Shown in pieces: positions 1 through 6,940 of a stretch of 10,756 bases of DNA. The stretch is from UBA4615 sp049422085. Lineage in GTDB: Bacteria > Pseudomonadota > Gammaproteobacteria > Burkholderiales > Burkholderiaceae_E. The stretch spans positions 1 to 10,756 of the forward strand of contig JBMSOD010000094.1 in NCBI GenBank assembly GCA_049422085.1, given 5' to 3'. The translations under genes and the position numbers were made by a program. The first letter of the stretch is position 1. Each line of letters starts with the position of its first letter. The notes below the pieces were generated by a model. That model did not search any database. It was not told the DNA's origin and saw only the letters and a list, made by a program, of their open reading frames with translations.

Positions 1-1
1 G

Positions 2-349
2 GCTTTCACGCTCATGACCACCCACATGGGGCGGCTGGGCGCGATGGCCCGGGGCGATGTACCGTTCGATGCCGCAGCGGCGCAAGCGTCTGCCCGCGTC
101 GTCGAGGTAGTGAGCCATCTGCCCTGGGATGCCTTGCTGAACCGGCGAGGGCTCACCTGGAGGCAACTGCCGGAGATCGAACGGAACCGCGTGGTCGATG
201 CCACCAGCGCTGCGGAACTCATGCTGGCCCATCCTGTCCTGATCAAACGCCCGGTGCTCGAGCTGGACGACCGTATCCTCGTCGGCTTCTCTGAAGCGCT
301 GTACGCAGGGGTTTTCGATAAGAACAACGCCGACGGTCGTACGACCTGA
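2..349 (+). pseudogene. Chimeric edge ORF: cytochrome c'-like N-terminal piece joined to C-terminal half of an ArsC/YffB-like protein (5' end outside window)
   Basis: The frame is open from base 2 with no clear start, so the 5' end lies outside the window; the ATG at 14 is only the first internal one. Two unrelated families can be recognised. Residues up to about the LPWDA at bases 119-133 match the first helices of cytochrome c' (pattern FTLM-x2-HMGRLGAM, then G-x-x-PFDAA, then S-x-LPW), as in the Alcaligenes/Achromobacter proteins. From LLNRRG-x-TWRQL (134 on) to the end, with SAAELM-x2-HPVLIKRPV and LVGFSE, it is the C-terminal half of the ArsC/Spx-like YffB family, whose gene often precedes dapE. 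The haem CxxCH of cytochrome c' and the N-terminal cysteine region of ArsC proteins are both absent. As it stands the product should be non-functional. Either the join is an assembly error or it is a genuine deletion-fusion. The ArsC assignment of the 3' part is firm; the cytochrome c' assignment is good but from memory of the family. Confidence 0.7.
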
Positions 350-381
350 CCGACCAGCCGACTGCTTCTCACCTCACGTCC

Positions 382-1542
382 ATGTCTTCCCTGCCCAAAC
401 CTGCTGTCACCTGTCCGGTGCGGACCCTCACCGAGGATCTCGTGCGTCGGCGCTCGGTCAGCCCGGATGATGCCGGCTGCCAGACGCTGCTGGCCGATCG
501 CCTGGCCGCCTCGGGTTTTATCTGCGAATCCATGCGCTTTGGCGACGTGGACAATCTCTGGGCCGTGCGTGATGGCGGACAACCGGGTCCGCTCTTTGTC
601 TTTGCGGGCCATACCGATGTGGTGCCCGCCGGACCACGTCAGTGGTGGCATGCCGATCCTTTCGAGCCCACCGAGCGCGAGGGCATGCTGCTCGGTCGTG
701 GCGTGGCTGACATGAAATCGTCTCTGGCGGCCATGGTTGTCGCCATCGAAGCATTTCTCAGTGAGCACCCGGTGTTTGCCGGGAGCATCGGCATGCTGCT
801 GACCTCCGATGAAGAGGGCCCTGCGGTCGATGGAACGGTCAAGGTCGTCCAGGCGCTTCAGGAACGCGGCCTTCGTATCCAGCACTGCATCGTGGGTGAA
901 CCGACCTCGCAGGCCCATCTTGGCGACATGATCAAAAATGGCCGCAGGGGATCGCTCAATGCGCGGCTGACTGTCAAGGGAATCCAGGGTCACATTGCCT
1001 ATCCGCATCTTGCACGCAACCCAGTGCATCAGCTCGCCCCGGCACTGGCCGCGCTGGTGGCTGAACGCTGGGACGAGGGCAATGCGTATTTCCCGGCGAC
1101 ATCCTGGCAGGTGGCCAACCTCAATGCGGGGACCGGAGCGAGCAATGTCATCCCCGGCGAAGCCGTGATGGATTTCAACTTCCGCTTCTGCACGGAGTCC
1201 ACGGTCGACAGTCTGAAAAAAAGGGTGCATGCCCTGCTGGATGCCCATGGACTCGAGTACGACATCGACTGGAAACTCTCCGGTCTGCCCTTTCTCACGC
1301 CCCGAGGGCCGCTGACCGATGCGATCAGCGAGGCCATCAAGGCAGAGACAGGGCTTCAAACCGAACTGTCGACCACCGGGGGAACCTCCGATGGGCGCTT
1401 TCTGGCTGCGATCTGCGATGAAGTCATCGAATTCGGACCGCCCAATGCCACCATCCACAAGAGCAACGAGAGCATCCCACTTGACTGTCTGAAACCGCTC
1501 TCGGCGATCTTCAGGCGGACTCTCGACGCAATGCTGGCGTGA
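382..1542 (+). CDS. dapE: Succinyl-diaminopimelate desuccinylase
   Basis: This zinc peptidase-like (M20 family) enzyme hydrolyses N-succinyl-LL-2,6-diaminopimelate to LL-diaminopimelate and succinate in the cytoplasmic lysine/meso-DAP pathway, feeding peptidoglycan synthesis. The product is 386 aa; E. coli DapE is about 375. Visible metal ligands and catalytic residues, all offset by about 10 from the family numbering, are H77 in GHTDVVPAG, D110 in GRGVADMKS, the E144-E145 pair in TSDEEGPAVDG (E144 the general base, E145 a ligand), E173 in VGEPTS and H359 in ATIHKSNE. The dimerisation domain (about 185-300) contains GRRGSLNARLTVKG and GHIAYPHLARNP, also typical. The ATG at 382 gives about ten extra residues before the conserved CPV-x-LT start and has no strong Shine-Dalgarno; an internal GTG at V13 cannot be excluded. 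It overlaps prmB by four bases. All catalytic residues are intact. Confidence 0.96.
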   Translation: MSSLPKPAVTCPVRTLTEDLVRRRSVSPDDAGCQTLLADRLAASGFICESMRFGDVDNLWAVRDGGQPGPLFVFAGHTDVVPAGPRQWWHADPFEPTEREGMLLGRGVADMKSSLAAMVVAIEAFLSEHPVFAGSIGMLLTSDEEGPAVDGTVKVVQALQERGLRIQHCIVGEPTSQAHLGDMIKNGRRGSLNARLTVKGIQGHIAYPHLARNPVHQLAPALAALVAERWDEGNAYFPATSWQVANLNAGTGASNVIPGEAVMDFNFRFCTESTVDSLKKRVHALLDAHGLEYDIDWKLSGLPFLTPRGPLTDAISEAIKAETGLQTELSTTGGTSDGRFLAAICDEVIEFGPPNATIHKSNESIPLDCLKPLSAIFRRTLDAMLA

Positions 1543-2489
1543 ATTCCCCCTTGTCACTACCCTCGCCCGGACACGAGCGTGCCGCACCAGACGACCAGGC
1601 CATCCGGCCGTATGCGCGCACCCTGCGGGATCTCTGGCGGCATGCCATCAGTCGGCTTCAGGCGGCCGAGGTCTCGTTCGGGCATGGCACCTCCAGCGCG
1701 AGCGACGAGGCGGCCTGGCTGTTGCTGTGGGGCCTGCACCTGCCGCTAGACCGACTCGAAGACTTTCTCGATGCCAGGCTGTCAGACCGGGAGATCTCAA
1801 ACCTCCTGGACCTCATCGCGCGCCGCTGCGATCAACGACTGCCAGCCGCCTACCTGACCGGGGAGGCCTGGCTGCGCGGGCTTCGATTTGCATGCGACTC
1901 GCGCGCGCTGGTGCCTCGCTCGCCGATTGCGGAGTTGCTGGACACCGATGCATTGTCGCCCTGGCTGGCGGCTGACGAAGTGAGTCGCGTGCTCGATCTG
2001 TGTACCGGCGGCGGGAGCCTCGCGATTTTTGCCGCCCTCGCCTACCCTGAGGCACAGGTGGTCGGTGCTGACCTGAGTGCGCAGGCACTGGGTCTGGCCA
2101 AACAGAATGTCTCGCTCCACGGGCTGGACGATCGCATCACCCTGGCTCAGGGTGATCTCTTCGATGCGGTCGGGGCTCAGCGCTTCGATCTGGTGATCTG
2201 CAACCCACCCTATGTCAACCAGCAGTCCATGGACGCCTTGCCTGCCGAATACCTGCACGAGCCCCAGTCGGCGCTCGCAGGCGGCGCCGATGGCATGGAT
2301 CTTGTCCGACGTATCCTGGAAGCGGCGCCATCGCATCTGAATCCGCAGGGCGCGCTGTTGCTCGAGATCGGACATGAGGTCGCACATTTCGAGGCTGCGT
2401 TTGCGCGCCTTGAATGTACATGGCTCTCCACTGAGGCAGCCGAGCGCCAGATCGCCCTGATCACGGCCGACGCGCTGCGGTCGCTGTGA
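1539..2489 (+). CDS. prmB: Ribosomal protein L3 N5-glutamine methyltransferase PrmB
   Basis: This SAM-dependent class I methyltransferase of the HemK/PrmB group modifies a glutamine side chain of ribosomal protein L3 during 50S assembly. The product is 316 aa; E. coli PrmB is about 310. An N-terminal helical substrate-binding domain (about 25-110) is followed by the PrmB-type linker FACDSRALVPRSPIAELL (117-134), SAM motif I DLCTGGGSLAI (153-163), the acidic residue after strand 2 (GADLS, 176-180), and the substrate-amide motif NPPY at 222-225. The RSPIAELL wording favours PrmB over PrmC. Translation most likely starts at GTG 1539, inside the dapE stop (GTGA), because no other start with a ribosome site is near and the length then fits the family. 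No Shine-Dalgarno is visible, which suits translational coupling to dapE. It overlaps the next gene in the same GTGA fashion. Confidence 0.94.
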   Translation: MNSPLSLPSPGHERAAPDDQAIRPYARTLRDLWRHAISRLQAAEVSFGHGTSSASDEAAWLLLWGLHLPLDRLEDFLDARLSDREISNLLDLIARRCDQRLPAAYLTGEAWLRGLRFACDSRALVPRSPIAELLDTDALSPWLAADEVSRVLDLCTGGGSLAIFAALAYPEAQVVGADLSAQALGLAKQNVSLHGLDDRITLAQGDLFDAVGAQRFDLVICNPPYVNQQSMDALPAEYLHEPQSALAGGADGMDLVRRILEAAPSHLNPQGALLLEIGHEVAHFEAAFARLECTWLSTEAAERQIALITADALRSL

Positions 2490-4444
2490 TCAGGCTGCGC
2501 AGCCTGACTCTGGCCCGCTCGGGTCGGGTCCTGATGCGGGATGTCGATGTACAGATCTCGCCCGGTGAGCGTGTTGCACTGGTAGGCGACAACGGCAGCG
2601 GAAAATCCACGCTGCTTGCAGCACTTGATGGTGATCTGCAACCGGAGGCCGGCCACATCGATCTGCCCGCCCGCTGGCGCGTGGTCCGGCTGATGCAATC
2701 CCTGCCCGAAAGTGACGCACCCGCCTGGGAATTTGTCCTGCAGGCCGATACCGCGCTGCTCCAGGCTCAGGAGCGCCTTGCCCAGGCGCAATCCAAGGGC
2801 GACGGCATGGCCATGGCACAGGCCCATGATGATCTTCTCTCGCTGGATGGACCCAGTGCACCGGCACGAGCACGCGAGCTGCTCCACGGGCTAGGGTTTT
2901 CGGACGAACAGTCCATGGCCCCGGTGACCCATCTGTCGGGCGGCTGGAAGATGCGACTGAATCTGGCCAGGGCGCTGATGGCCCCTGCTGATCTGCTGTT
3001 GCTCGACGAGCCCACGAACCACCTTGACCTTGATGCCGTGCTCTGGCTCGAGCGACGCCTGGCGAGGCTTCCCTGCACGCAGATCCTGGTCTCACACGAC
3101 CGCGACTTTCTGGACCGAGTAGCACAGGCCACGCTACACCTTGAAGCCGAAACCCTGACCCGCTACAGCGGAGGCTATTCCGCCTGTGAGCAGGCCCGTG
3201 CAGAGCGGGCTGCGCAGCGTGAGCGGGCAGTCCTCGCCCAGCAGACCCGCATTGCTCAGCTGCAGGGTTTTGTCGAACGCTTCAGGGCCAAAGCAACCAA
3301 GGCCAGGCAGGCACAGTCGCGCCTGAAGGCTCTCGAACGCATGGAGCGGCTCGCGCCCCTTCGGGCTCGGCGTTCGGTGGACTTCTCCTTCACGCCGACG
3401 GGCGATTGCCCCGATCCTCTGGTCCGTGCCGAATCCCTGGATGCCGGCTATGACAACCAGGCCATCGTCCAGGGAGCCTCTCTGACCATCGGCCGAGGCT
3501 CCAGAATCGGCGTGCTCGGCAGAAATGGGGCGGGCAAGACAACCCTGATCCGTACGCTGGTGGGTGAGCAGCCTGCACTTGCCGGCGAACTTTATCTTTC
3601 CCGATCCGTGCGCGTTGGGTATTTCGCTCAGCAGCAGGTCGATGCCCTGATCGCTGAGTCCAGCCCCTTGCAGCATATGCAGCGCCTTGCCCCCTCCGAG
3701 CGTGAACAGGTGCTGCGCGACTGGCTGGGTCGATTCGGCTTCCGGGGTGACGACGCCACTCGGGCGGTTGGCCCGATGTCGGGAGGAGAGCGAGCCCGCC
3801 TGGCCCTGGCCATGCTGATCTGGGGGAAGCCCCAGTTGCTTGTTCTGGACGAACCCACCAATCATCTGGACGGAACGACCCGGGATGCACTGGCCGAAGC
3901 CATGGCTGAATTCGACGGTGCTTTGTTGCTGGTCTCGCATGACCGCTACATGCTCAGAGCTTCGGTCGACCAGTTCGTCAGGGTAGCCCGAGGGCGGCTC
4001 GAAGCCTTCGAGGGCGATCTCGAGGACTATGCCCAGTGGCTGATGCAGCCAGACGGGGGCAGCGCCGTACCCGGTGCCACTCGAAGTGCAGGACGCCTTG
4101 CAGACGCCTCGCTCGACACTGCGGATGCCCCTCACAGCGCCACCGGACCGGAATCAACTCTCTCGCGCAAGGAAGAGCGCAGGGAGGCTGCACAGGCCCG
4201 TGCCCGTCTCGCCGTACAGCGCAAACCACTGGAGCAGCAACTGAACGCCGTCGATCAGCGCCTGGCCCAGATCGCACAGAGGATGCAGGAGATCGACCGA
4301 CAATTGGCCGATCCGGATGCGTTTCGTGATCCTCAGAACGGTGCAACGCTCGCTCGCGAGCGCTCGGGGCTTGAAGGCGAGCATGCCGCGCTTGAGGACG
4401 AATGGCTGCATGTCAGCGAGGCCCTCGAGCGTCTGGGCGTCTGA
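2486..4444 (+). CDS. yheS: ABC-F family ribosome-associated ATPase, YheS type
   Basis: This 652-aa protein has two ATP-binding cassettes and no membrane segments, so it is an ABC-F translation factor type and not a transporter. Cassette 1 has Walker A GDNGSGKST (34-42), signature LSGGW (150-154) and Walker B LLLLDEPTNHLD (170-181, catalytic E175). Cassette 2 has GRNGAGKTT (345-353), MSGGE (431-435) and LLVLDEPTNHLD (451-462, E456). The P-site tRNA interaction linker between them (about 235-295) is basic and helical and carries RFRAKATKARQAQSRLKALERME, nearly as in E. coli YheS. A C-terminal charged region (about 560-650) is probably a coiled coil. ABC-F proteins bind the ribosomal E site and act on stalled or slow peptide synthesis; the exact role of YheS is less settled. 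The GTG start at 2486 overlaps the prmB stop by four bases. The prmB neighbour gives the operon a ribosome theme. Confidence 0.93.
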   Translation: MIRLRSLTLARSGRVLMRDVDVQISPGERVALVGDNGSGKSTLLAALDGDLQPEAGHIDLPARWRVVRLMQSLPESDAPAWEFVLQADTALLQAQERLAQAQSKGDGMAMAQAHDDLLSLDGPSAPARARELLHGLGFSDEQSMAPVTHLSGGWKMRLNLARALMAPADLLLLDEPTNHLDLDAVLWLERRLARLPCTQILVSHDRDFLDRVAQATLHLEAETLTRYSGGYSACEQARAERAAQRERAVLAQQTRIAQLQGFVERFRAKATKARQAQSRLKALERMERLAPLRARRSVDFSFTPTGDCPDPLVRAESLDAGYDNQAIVQGASLTIGRGSRIGVLGRNGAGKTTLIRTLVGEQPALAGELYLSRSVRVGYFAQQQVDALIAESSPLQHMQRLAPSEREQVLRDWLGRFGFRGDDATRAVGPMSGGERARLALAMLIWGKPQLLVLDEPTNHLDGTTRDALAEAMAEFDGALLLVSHDRYMLRASVDQFVRVARGRLEAFEGDLEDYAQWLMQPDGGSAVPGATRSAGRLADASLDTADAPHSATGPESTLSRKEERREAAQARARLAVQRKPLEQQLNAVDQRLAQIAQRMQEIDRQLADPDAFRDPQNGATLARERSGLEGEHAALEDEWLHVSEALERLGV

Positions 4445-4458
4445 TCCCGGAGCCCGGA

Positions 4459-4464
4459 TACAAT
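4459..4464 (+). promoter_or_regulatory. Possible -10 box (TACAAT) before the kinase gene
   Basis: TACAAT matches the sigma-70 -10 consensus at five of six positions and lies 35 bases before the kinase start. No convincing -35 element is seen at 16-18 bases upstream, inside the end of yheS. There is also no hairpin with a T-tract after yheS, so read-through from the dapE operon is equally possible. Confidence 0.25.
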
Positions 4465-4489
4465 CGAGGCCATCCATAGAATCAAGATC

Positions 4490-4502
4490 GGGGAGATCCA
4501 TG
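4490..4502 (+). promoter_or_regulatory. Ribosome binding site and ATG that fix the kinase start
   Basis: A GGGGAG run ends four bases before the ATG at 4500. The frame stays open upstream into yheS (first ATG 4317), but that extension encodes low-complexity sequence unlike the family, and this purine-rich site supports 4500 as the real start. Confidence 0.75.
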
Positions 4503-5573
4503 AGCAGCGAACTGGTCGAACAGAATGTCGGTACCACCCCCGTGTCCGATCGGCAAAAGTTTGACGTGTCCGCGCTTGAGCGCTGGATGAAGTCTCATGT
4601 CGAAGGCTTCTCGGGGCCGCTGACGGTCGAGCAGTTCAAAGGGGGGCAGTCCAATCCCACATTCCGTCTGACCACCCCGTCAAGGCGCTATGTGATGCGC
4701 TCCAAGCCAGGACCGGTCGCCCGACTGCTGCCCTCGGCCCATGCGATCGAACGTGAATTCAAGGTCCAGAGCGCGCTTGCAGGCAGTGATGTCCCCGTCG
4801 CCCGCATGTTTGGCCTGTGCGAAGACGAATCGGTCATTGGGCGGGCCTTTTACATCATGGACTGTGTCGAGGGACGGGTGCTCTGGGAGCAATCGCTTCC
4901 TGGCATGGCGCCCTCCGAGCGGGCCGCCATCTATGACGAAATGAACCGGGTCATTGCGGCGTTGCACCGGGTCGATGTGCAGGCGGCGGGACTCGCCGAT
5001 TTCGGCAAACCAGGCAACTACTTTGCAAGACAGATCGGCCGCTGGTCCAAGCAGTACCAGCTTTCGGCGACCGACCCCGTACCCGAAATGAACCAGCTCA
5101 TCGAGTGGTTACCTGCGAACATCCCGCAGGGTGACGAGACCACCGTGGTGCACGGGGACTACCGTCTGGACAACATGATCTTTCATCCCACCGAGCCGCG
5201 CGTGCTTGCGGTTCTCGACTGGGAACTCTCCACCCTGGGCCATCCCCTGGCTGATTTCTCCTACCACTGCATGAGCTGGCATATTCCGCCGGAACAGTTC
5301 CGGGGCATCGCCGGACTCGATCTGGAGAAGCTCGGCATTCCTGGCGAAGCCGCCTATATCCGTCGCTACTGCGAACGCACCGGGCGCGATGCGATCGGAC
5401 ACTGGGACTTCTATCTGGCCTACAACTGCTTTCGCCTGGCCGCGATTCTTCAGGGCATCGTCAAGCGAGCCCTTGACGGCACTGCATCGAGCCCGCAAGC
5501 CCTCGAGCAAGGCCAGCGGGTCAGACCCCTGGCCGAGCTGGCCTGGTCCTTTGCTCGCAAGGTTGGCGCCTGA
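4500..5573 (+). CDS. APH-fold small-molecule kinase, ACAD10/11 N-terminal type (LvaA-like)
   Basis: This 357-aa cytoplasmic protein belongs to the aminoglycoside/choline-kinase fold family, in the subgroup fused to the dehydrogenase in animal ACAD10/ACAD11. Visible features are a glycine-rich nucleotide loop (GGQSN, 48-52), the beta-3 segment YVMRSKP (64-70), a helix glutamate in IEREFKV (83-89), the catalytic loop HGDYRLDN (218-225; D220 the base, N225 a metal ligand) and LDWELSTLGHP (239-249; D240 Mg-binding). It is followed 49 bases later by an acyl-CoA dehydrogenase relative, the same pairing as LvaA/LvaC in Pseudomonas levulinate catabolism. There the kinase phosphorylates 4-hydroxyvaleryl-CoA. 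The inferred role is ATP-dependent phosphorylation of the hydroxyl of a 4-hydroxyacyl-CoA; substrate chain length cannot be read from the sequence. The automatic label 'aminoglycoside phosphotransferase' would mislead: nothing suggests drug resistance. Family and pairing are sure; the substrate is inference. Confidence 0.88.
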   Translation: MSSELVEQNVGTTPVSDRQKFDVSALERWMKSHVEGFSGPLTVEQFKGGQSNPTFRLTTPSRRYVMRSKPGPVARLLPSAHAIEREFKVQSALAGSDVPVARMFGLCEDESVIGRAFYIMDCVEGRVLWEQSLPGMAPSERAAIYDEMNRVIAALHRVDVQAAGLADFGKPGNYFARQIGRWSKQYQLSATDPVPEMNQLIEWLPANIPQGDETTVVHGDYRLDNMIFHPTEPRVLAVLDWELSTLGHPLADFSYHCMSWHIPPEQFRGIAGLDLEKLGIPGEAAYIRRYCERTGRDAIGHWDFYLAYNCFRLAAILQGIVKRALDGTASSPQALEQGQRVRPLAELAWSFARKVGA

Positions 5574-5612
5574 AGTATCGAAGCGGCCATCCAGGCATCC
5601 ACTTTCACTCAC

Positions 5613-5625
5613 GGAGACCCTTATG
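5613..5625 (+). promoter_or_regulatory. Ribosome binding site and ATG that fix the dehydrogenase start
   Basis: GGAG at 5613-5616 sits six bases before ATG 5623. The same frame is open upstream to an ATG at 5389 inside the kinase gene, but that stretch is out-of-frame kinase sequence. The protein from 5623 begins as expected for the family (MDFEYSPKV). Confidence 0.8.
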
Positions 5626-6891
5626 GATTTCGAGTACAGCCCCAAGGTCAAGGATATGCGCGAGCGCCTGCTCGCCTTCATGGACAAGCATATCTACCCG
5701 AATGAAGAGCGCTTTCACGAGGAAGTGGAGACCAATCGCCGGGCCGGCAATGCCTGGGTGCCCACCAAGGTGGTCGAAGAGCTCAAGCCGCTGGCGCGCC
5801 AGGCCGGGTTGTGGAACCTGTTCCTGCCCTTCTCCGATCGGGTGCCTGAAGGCCTGACCAACCTCGAATACGCACCGATGTGCGAGATCATGGGTCGCAC
5901 GCATTTCGCCGCTGAAGTCTTCAACTGCTCAGCGCCCGATACCGGCAACATGGAGACCCTCGAGCGCTACGCCTCGGAGGAAATCAAGCGCCAATGGCTC
6001 GATCCGCTCCTGCGTGGCGAGATCCGCAGTGCTTTTCTGATGACCGAGCCTGCGGTGGCCTCTTCCGATGCCACCAACATTCAGCTCTCGATCCGTCGCG
6101 AAGGTGACGAGTACGTGCTCAATGGTCGCAAGTGGTGGAGTTCGGGCGTCGGTGACCCGCGCTGCAAGGTGCTGATCGTGATGGGCAAGACCAATCCTGA
6201 GGCGGGTCGTCACGAACAGCAGTCCATGATCGTGGTTCCCCGCGATACCCCCGGATTCAAGATCGAGAAGATCCTGAACGTCTTCGGCTATGACGATGCG
6301 CCTCACGGCCATGTCGAGTGCACCCTGACCAATGTGCGCGTGCCGGTCACCAACATCCTGCTGGGTGAAGGCCGGGGTTTCGAGATCGCCCAGGGGCGGC
6401 TCGGGCCGGGGCGGATTCATCACTGCATGCGCTCGATCGGTGCTGCAGAGCGGGCGCTCGAACTGATGTGCAAGCGGCTGAATTCCCGCGTGGCGTTCGG
6501 CAAGCCGGTGGCCAGCCAGTCGGTGTGGCATGAGCGGATTTCCGATGCCCGGTGCATGATCGACCAGGCCAGGCTCATGACCCTCAAAGCGGCCCACATG
6601 ATGGATACCGTGGGCAACAAGGTTGCCAAGGCCGAAATCGCGATGATCAAGGTGATCGCCCCCAACATGGCCTGCCAGATCATCGATTGGGCCATTCAGG
6701 CGCATGGCGGCGGCGGGGTCTCGCAGGTCTTCCCGCTGGCCTACATGTATGCGCATCAGCGGACACTGCGCCTGGCCGACGGTCCCGATGAAGTTCACCG
6801 CAACGCCGTTGCCAAGCTCGAGCTGGCCAAGCATCTGACCATTCCGGGTGCTGCCGGTCAGGTCGAGATGCCGATCACTCGCGGCTCCTGA
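5623..6891 (+). CDS. Acyl-CoA dehydrogenase-like flavoprotein, ACAD11 type (LvaC-like)
   Basis: This 422-aa FAD enzyme has the full acyl-CoA dehydrogenase fold: N-terminal helical domain (1-135), beta domain with the flavin/substrate motif FLMTEPAVASSDATN (138-152) and NGRKWWSSG (167-175), and C-terminal helical domain with GPGRIHHCMRSIGAAERALE (261-280), HGGGGVSQVF (361-370) and RLADGPDEVH (383-392). The WWSSG-x-GDPRC wording and the RLADGPDEVH motif are those of ACAD10/ACAD11-like proteins. Where short- and medium-chain acyl-CoA dehydrogenases have the catalytic glutamate (YEGT), this protein has D386. With the kinase just upstream, the expected job is to convert 4-phosphooxyacyl-CoA, through loss of phosphate and rehydration, towards 3-hydroxyacyl-CoA for beta-oxidation, as established for LvaC and mammalian ACAD10/11. 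A plain acyl-CoA dehydrogenase role remains possible. It is the last gene of its unit, before a strong terminator. Confidence 0.9.
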   Translation: MDFEYSPKVKDMRERLLAFMDKHIYPNEERFHEEVETNRRAGNAWVPTKVVEELKPLARQAGLWNLFLPFSDRVPEGLTNLEYAPMCEIMGRTHFAAEVFNCSAPDTGNMETLERYASEEIKRQWLDPLLRGEIRSAFLMTEPAVASSDATNIQLSIRREGDEYVLNGRKWWSSGVGDPRCKVLIVMGKTNPEAGRHEQQSMIVVPRDTPGFKIEKILNVFGYDDAPHGHVECTLTNVRVPVTNILLGEGRGFEIAQGRLGPGRIHHCMRSIGAAERALELMCKRLNSRVAFGKPVASQSVWHERISDARCMIDQARLMTLKAAHMMDTVGNKVAKAEIAMIKVIAPNMACQIIDWAIQAHGGGGVSQVFPLAYMYAHQRTLRLADGPDEVHRNAVAKLELAKHLTIPGAAGQVEMPITRGS

Positions 6892-6908
6892 ACCCCGCCT
6901 CGCTCTTT

Positions 6909-6940
6909 AAAAAGCCTCCGCATGATGCGGGGGCTTTTTT
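6909..6940. terminator. Bidirectional rho-independent terminator between convergent genes
   Basis: A 9-bp stem (6914-6922 with 6926-6934, one T-G wobble) with a three-base loop is flanked by five A on the left and six T on the right. It therefore works on either strand: it ends the kinase/dehydrogenase unit on + and the DUF1178 gene on -. The DUF1178 stop codon (6939-6941) lies in the T-run, so the hairpin begins immediately after that gene. Confidence 0.93.

Noticed and set aside
125..349. Arsenate reductase
   Set aside because: The piece belongs to the ArsC/Spx-like YffB group found beside dapE, lacks the N-terminal cysteine part here, and there are no ars genes in the window.
3134..4135. 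Long minus-strand ORF (333 codons) opposite yheS
   Set aside because: It mirrors the codon pattern of a GC-rich gene, has no recognisable motif, and lies wholly opposite a well-conserved gene.
2486..4444. ABC transporter ATPase
   Set aside because: Two cassettes with the ABC-F linker and no membrane protein partner point to a ribosome factor, not transport.
4317..4499. N-terminal extension of the kinase overlapping yheS
   Set aside because: The extension is Arg/Ser-rich and unlike the family, and a ribosome site precedes ATG 4500.
4500..5573. Aminoglycoside resistance kinase
   Set aside because: The fold is the same, but the sequence wording and the dehydrogenase neighbour match the ACAD10/11-associated metabolic kinases, and no resistance or mobile genes are nearby.
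5389..5622. N-terminal extension of the dehydrogenase overlapping the kinase gene
   Set aside because: It is an out-of-frame reading of the kinase gene; GGAG before ATG 5623 and the family start support the shorter form.
5929..6834. Long minus-strand ORF (301 codons) opposite the dehydrogenase
   Set aside because: It is a His/Gly/Asp-rich antisense shadow with no recognisable family, opposite a conserved gene.
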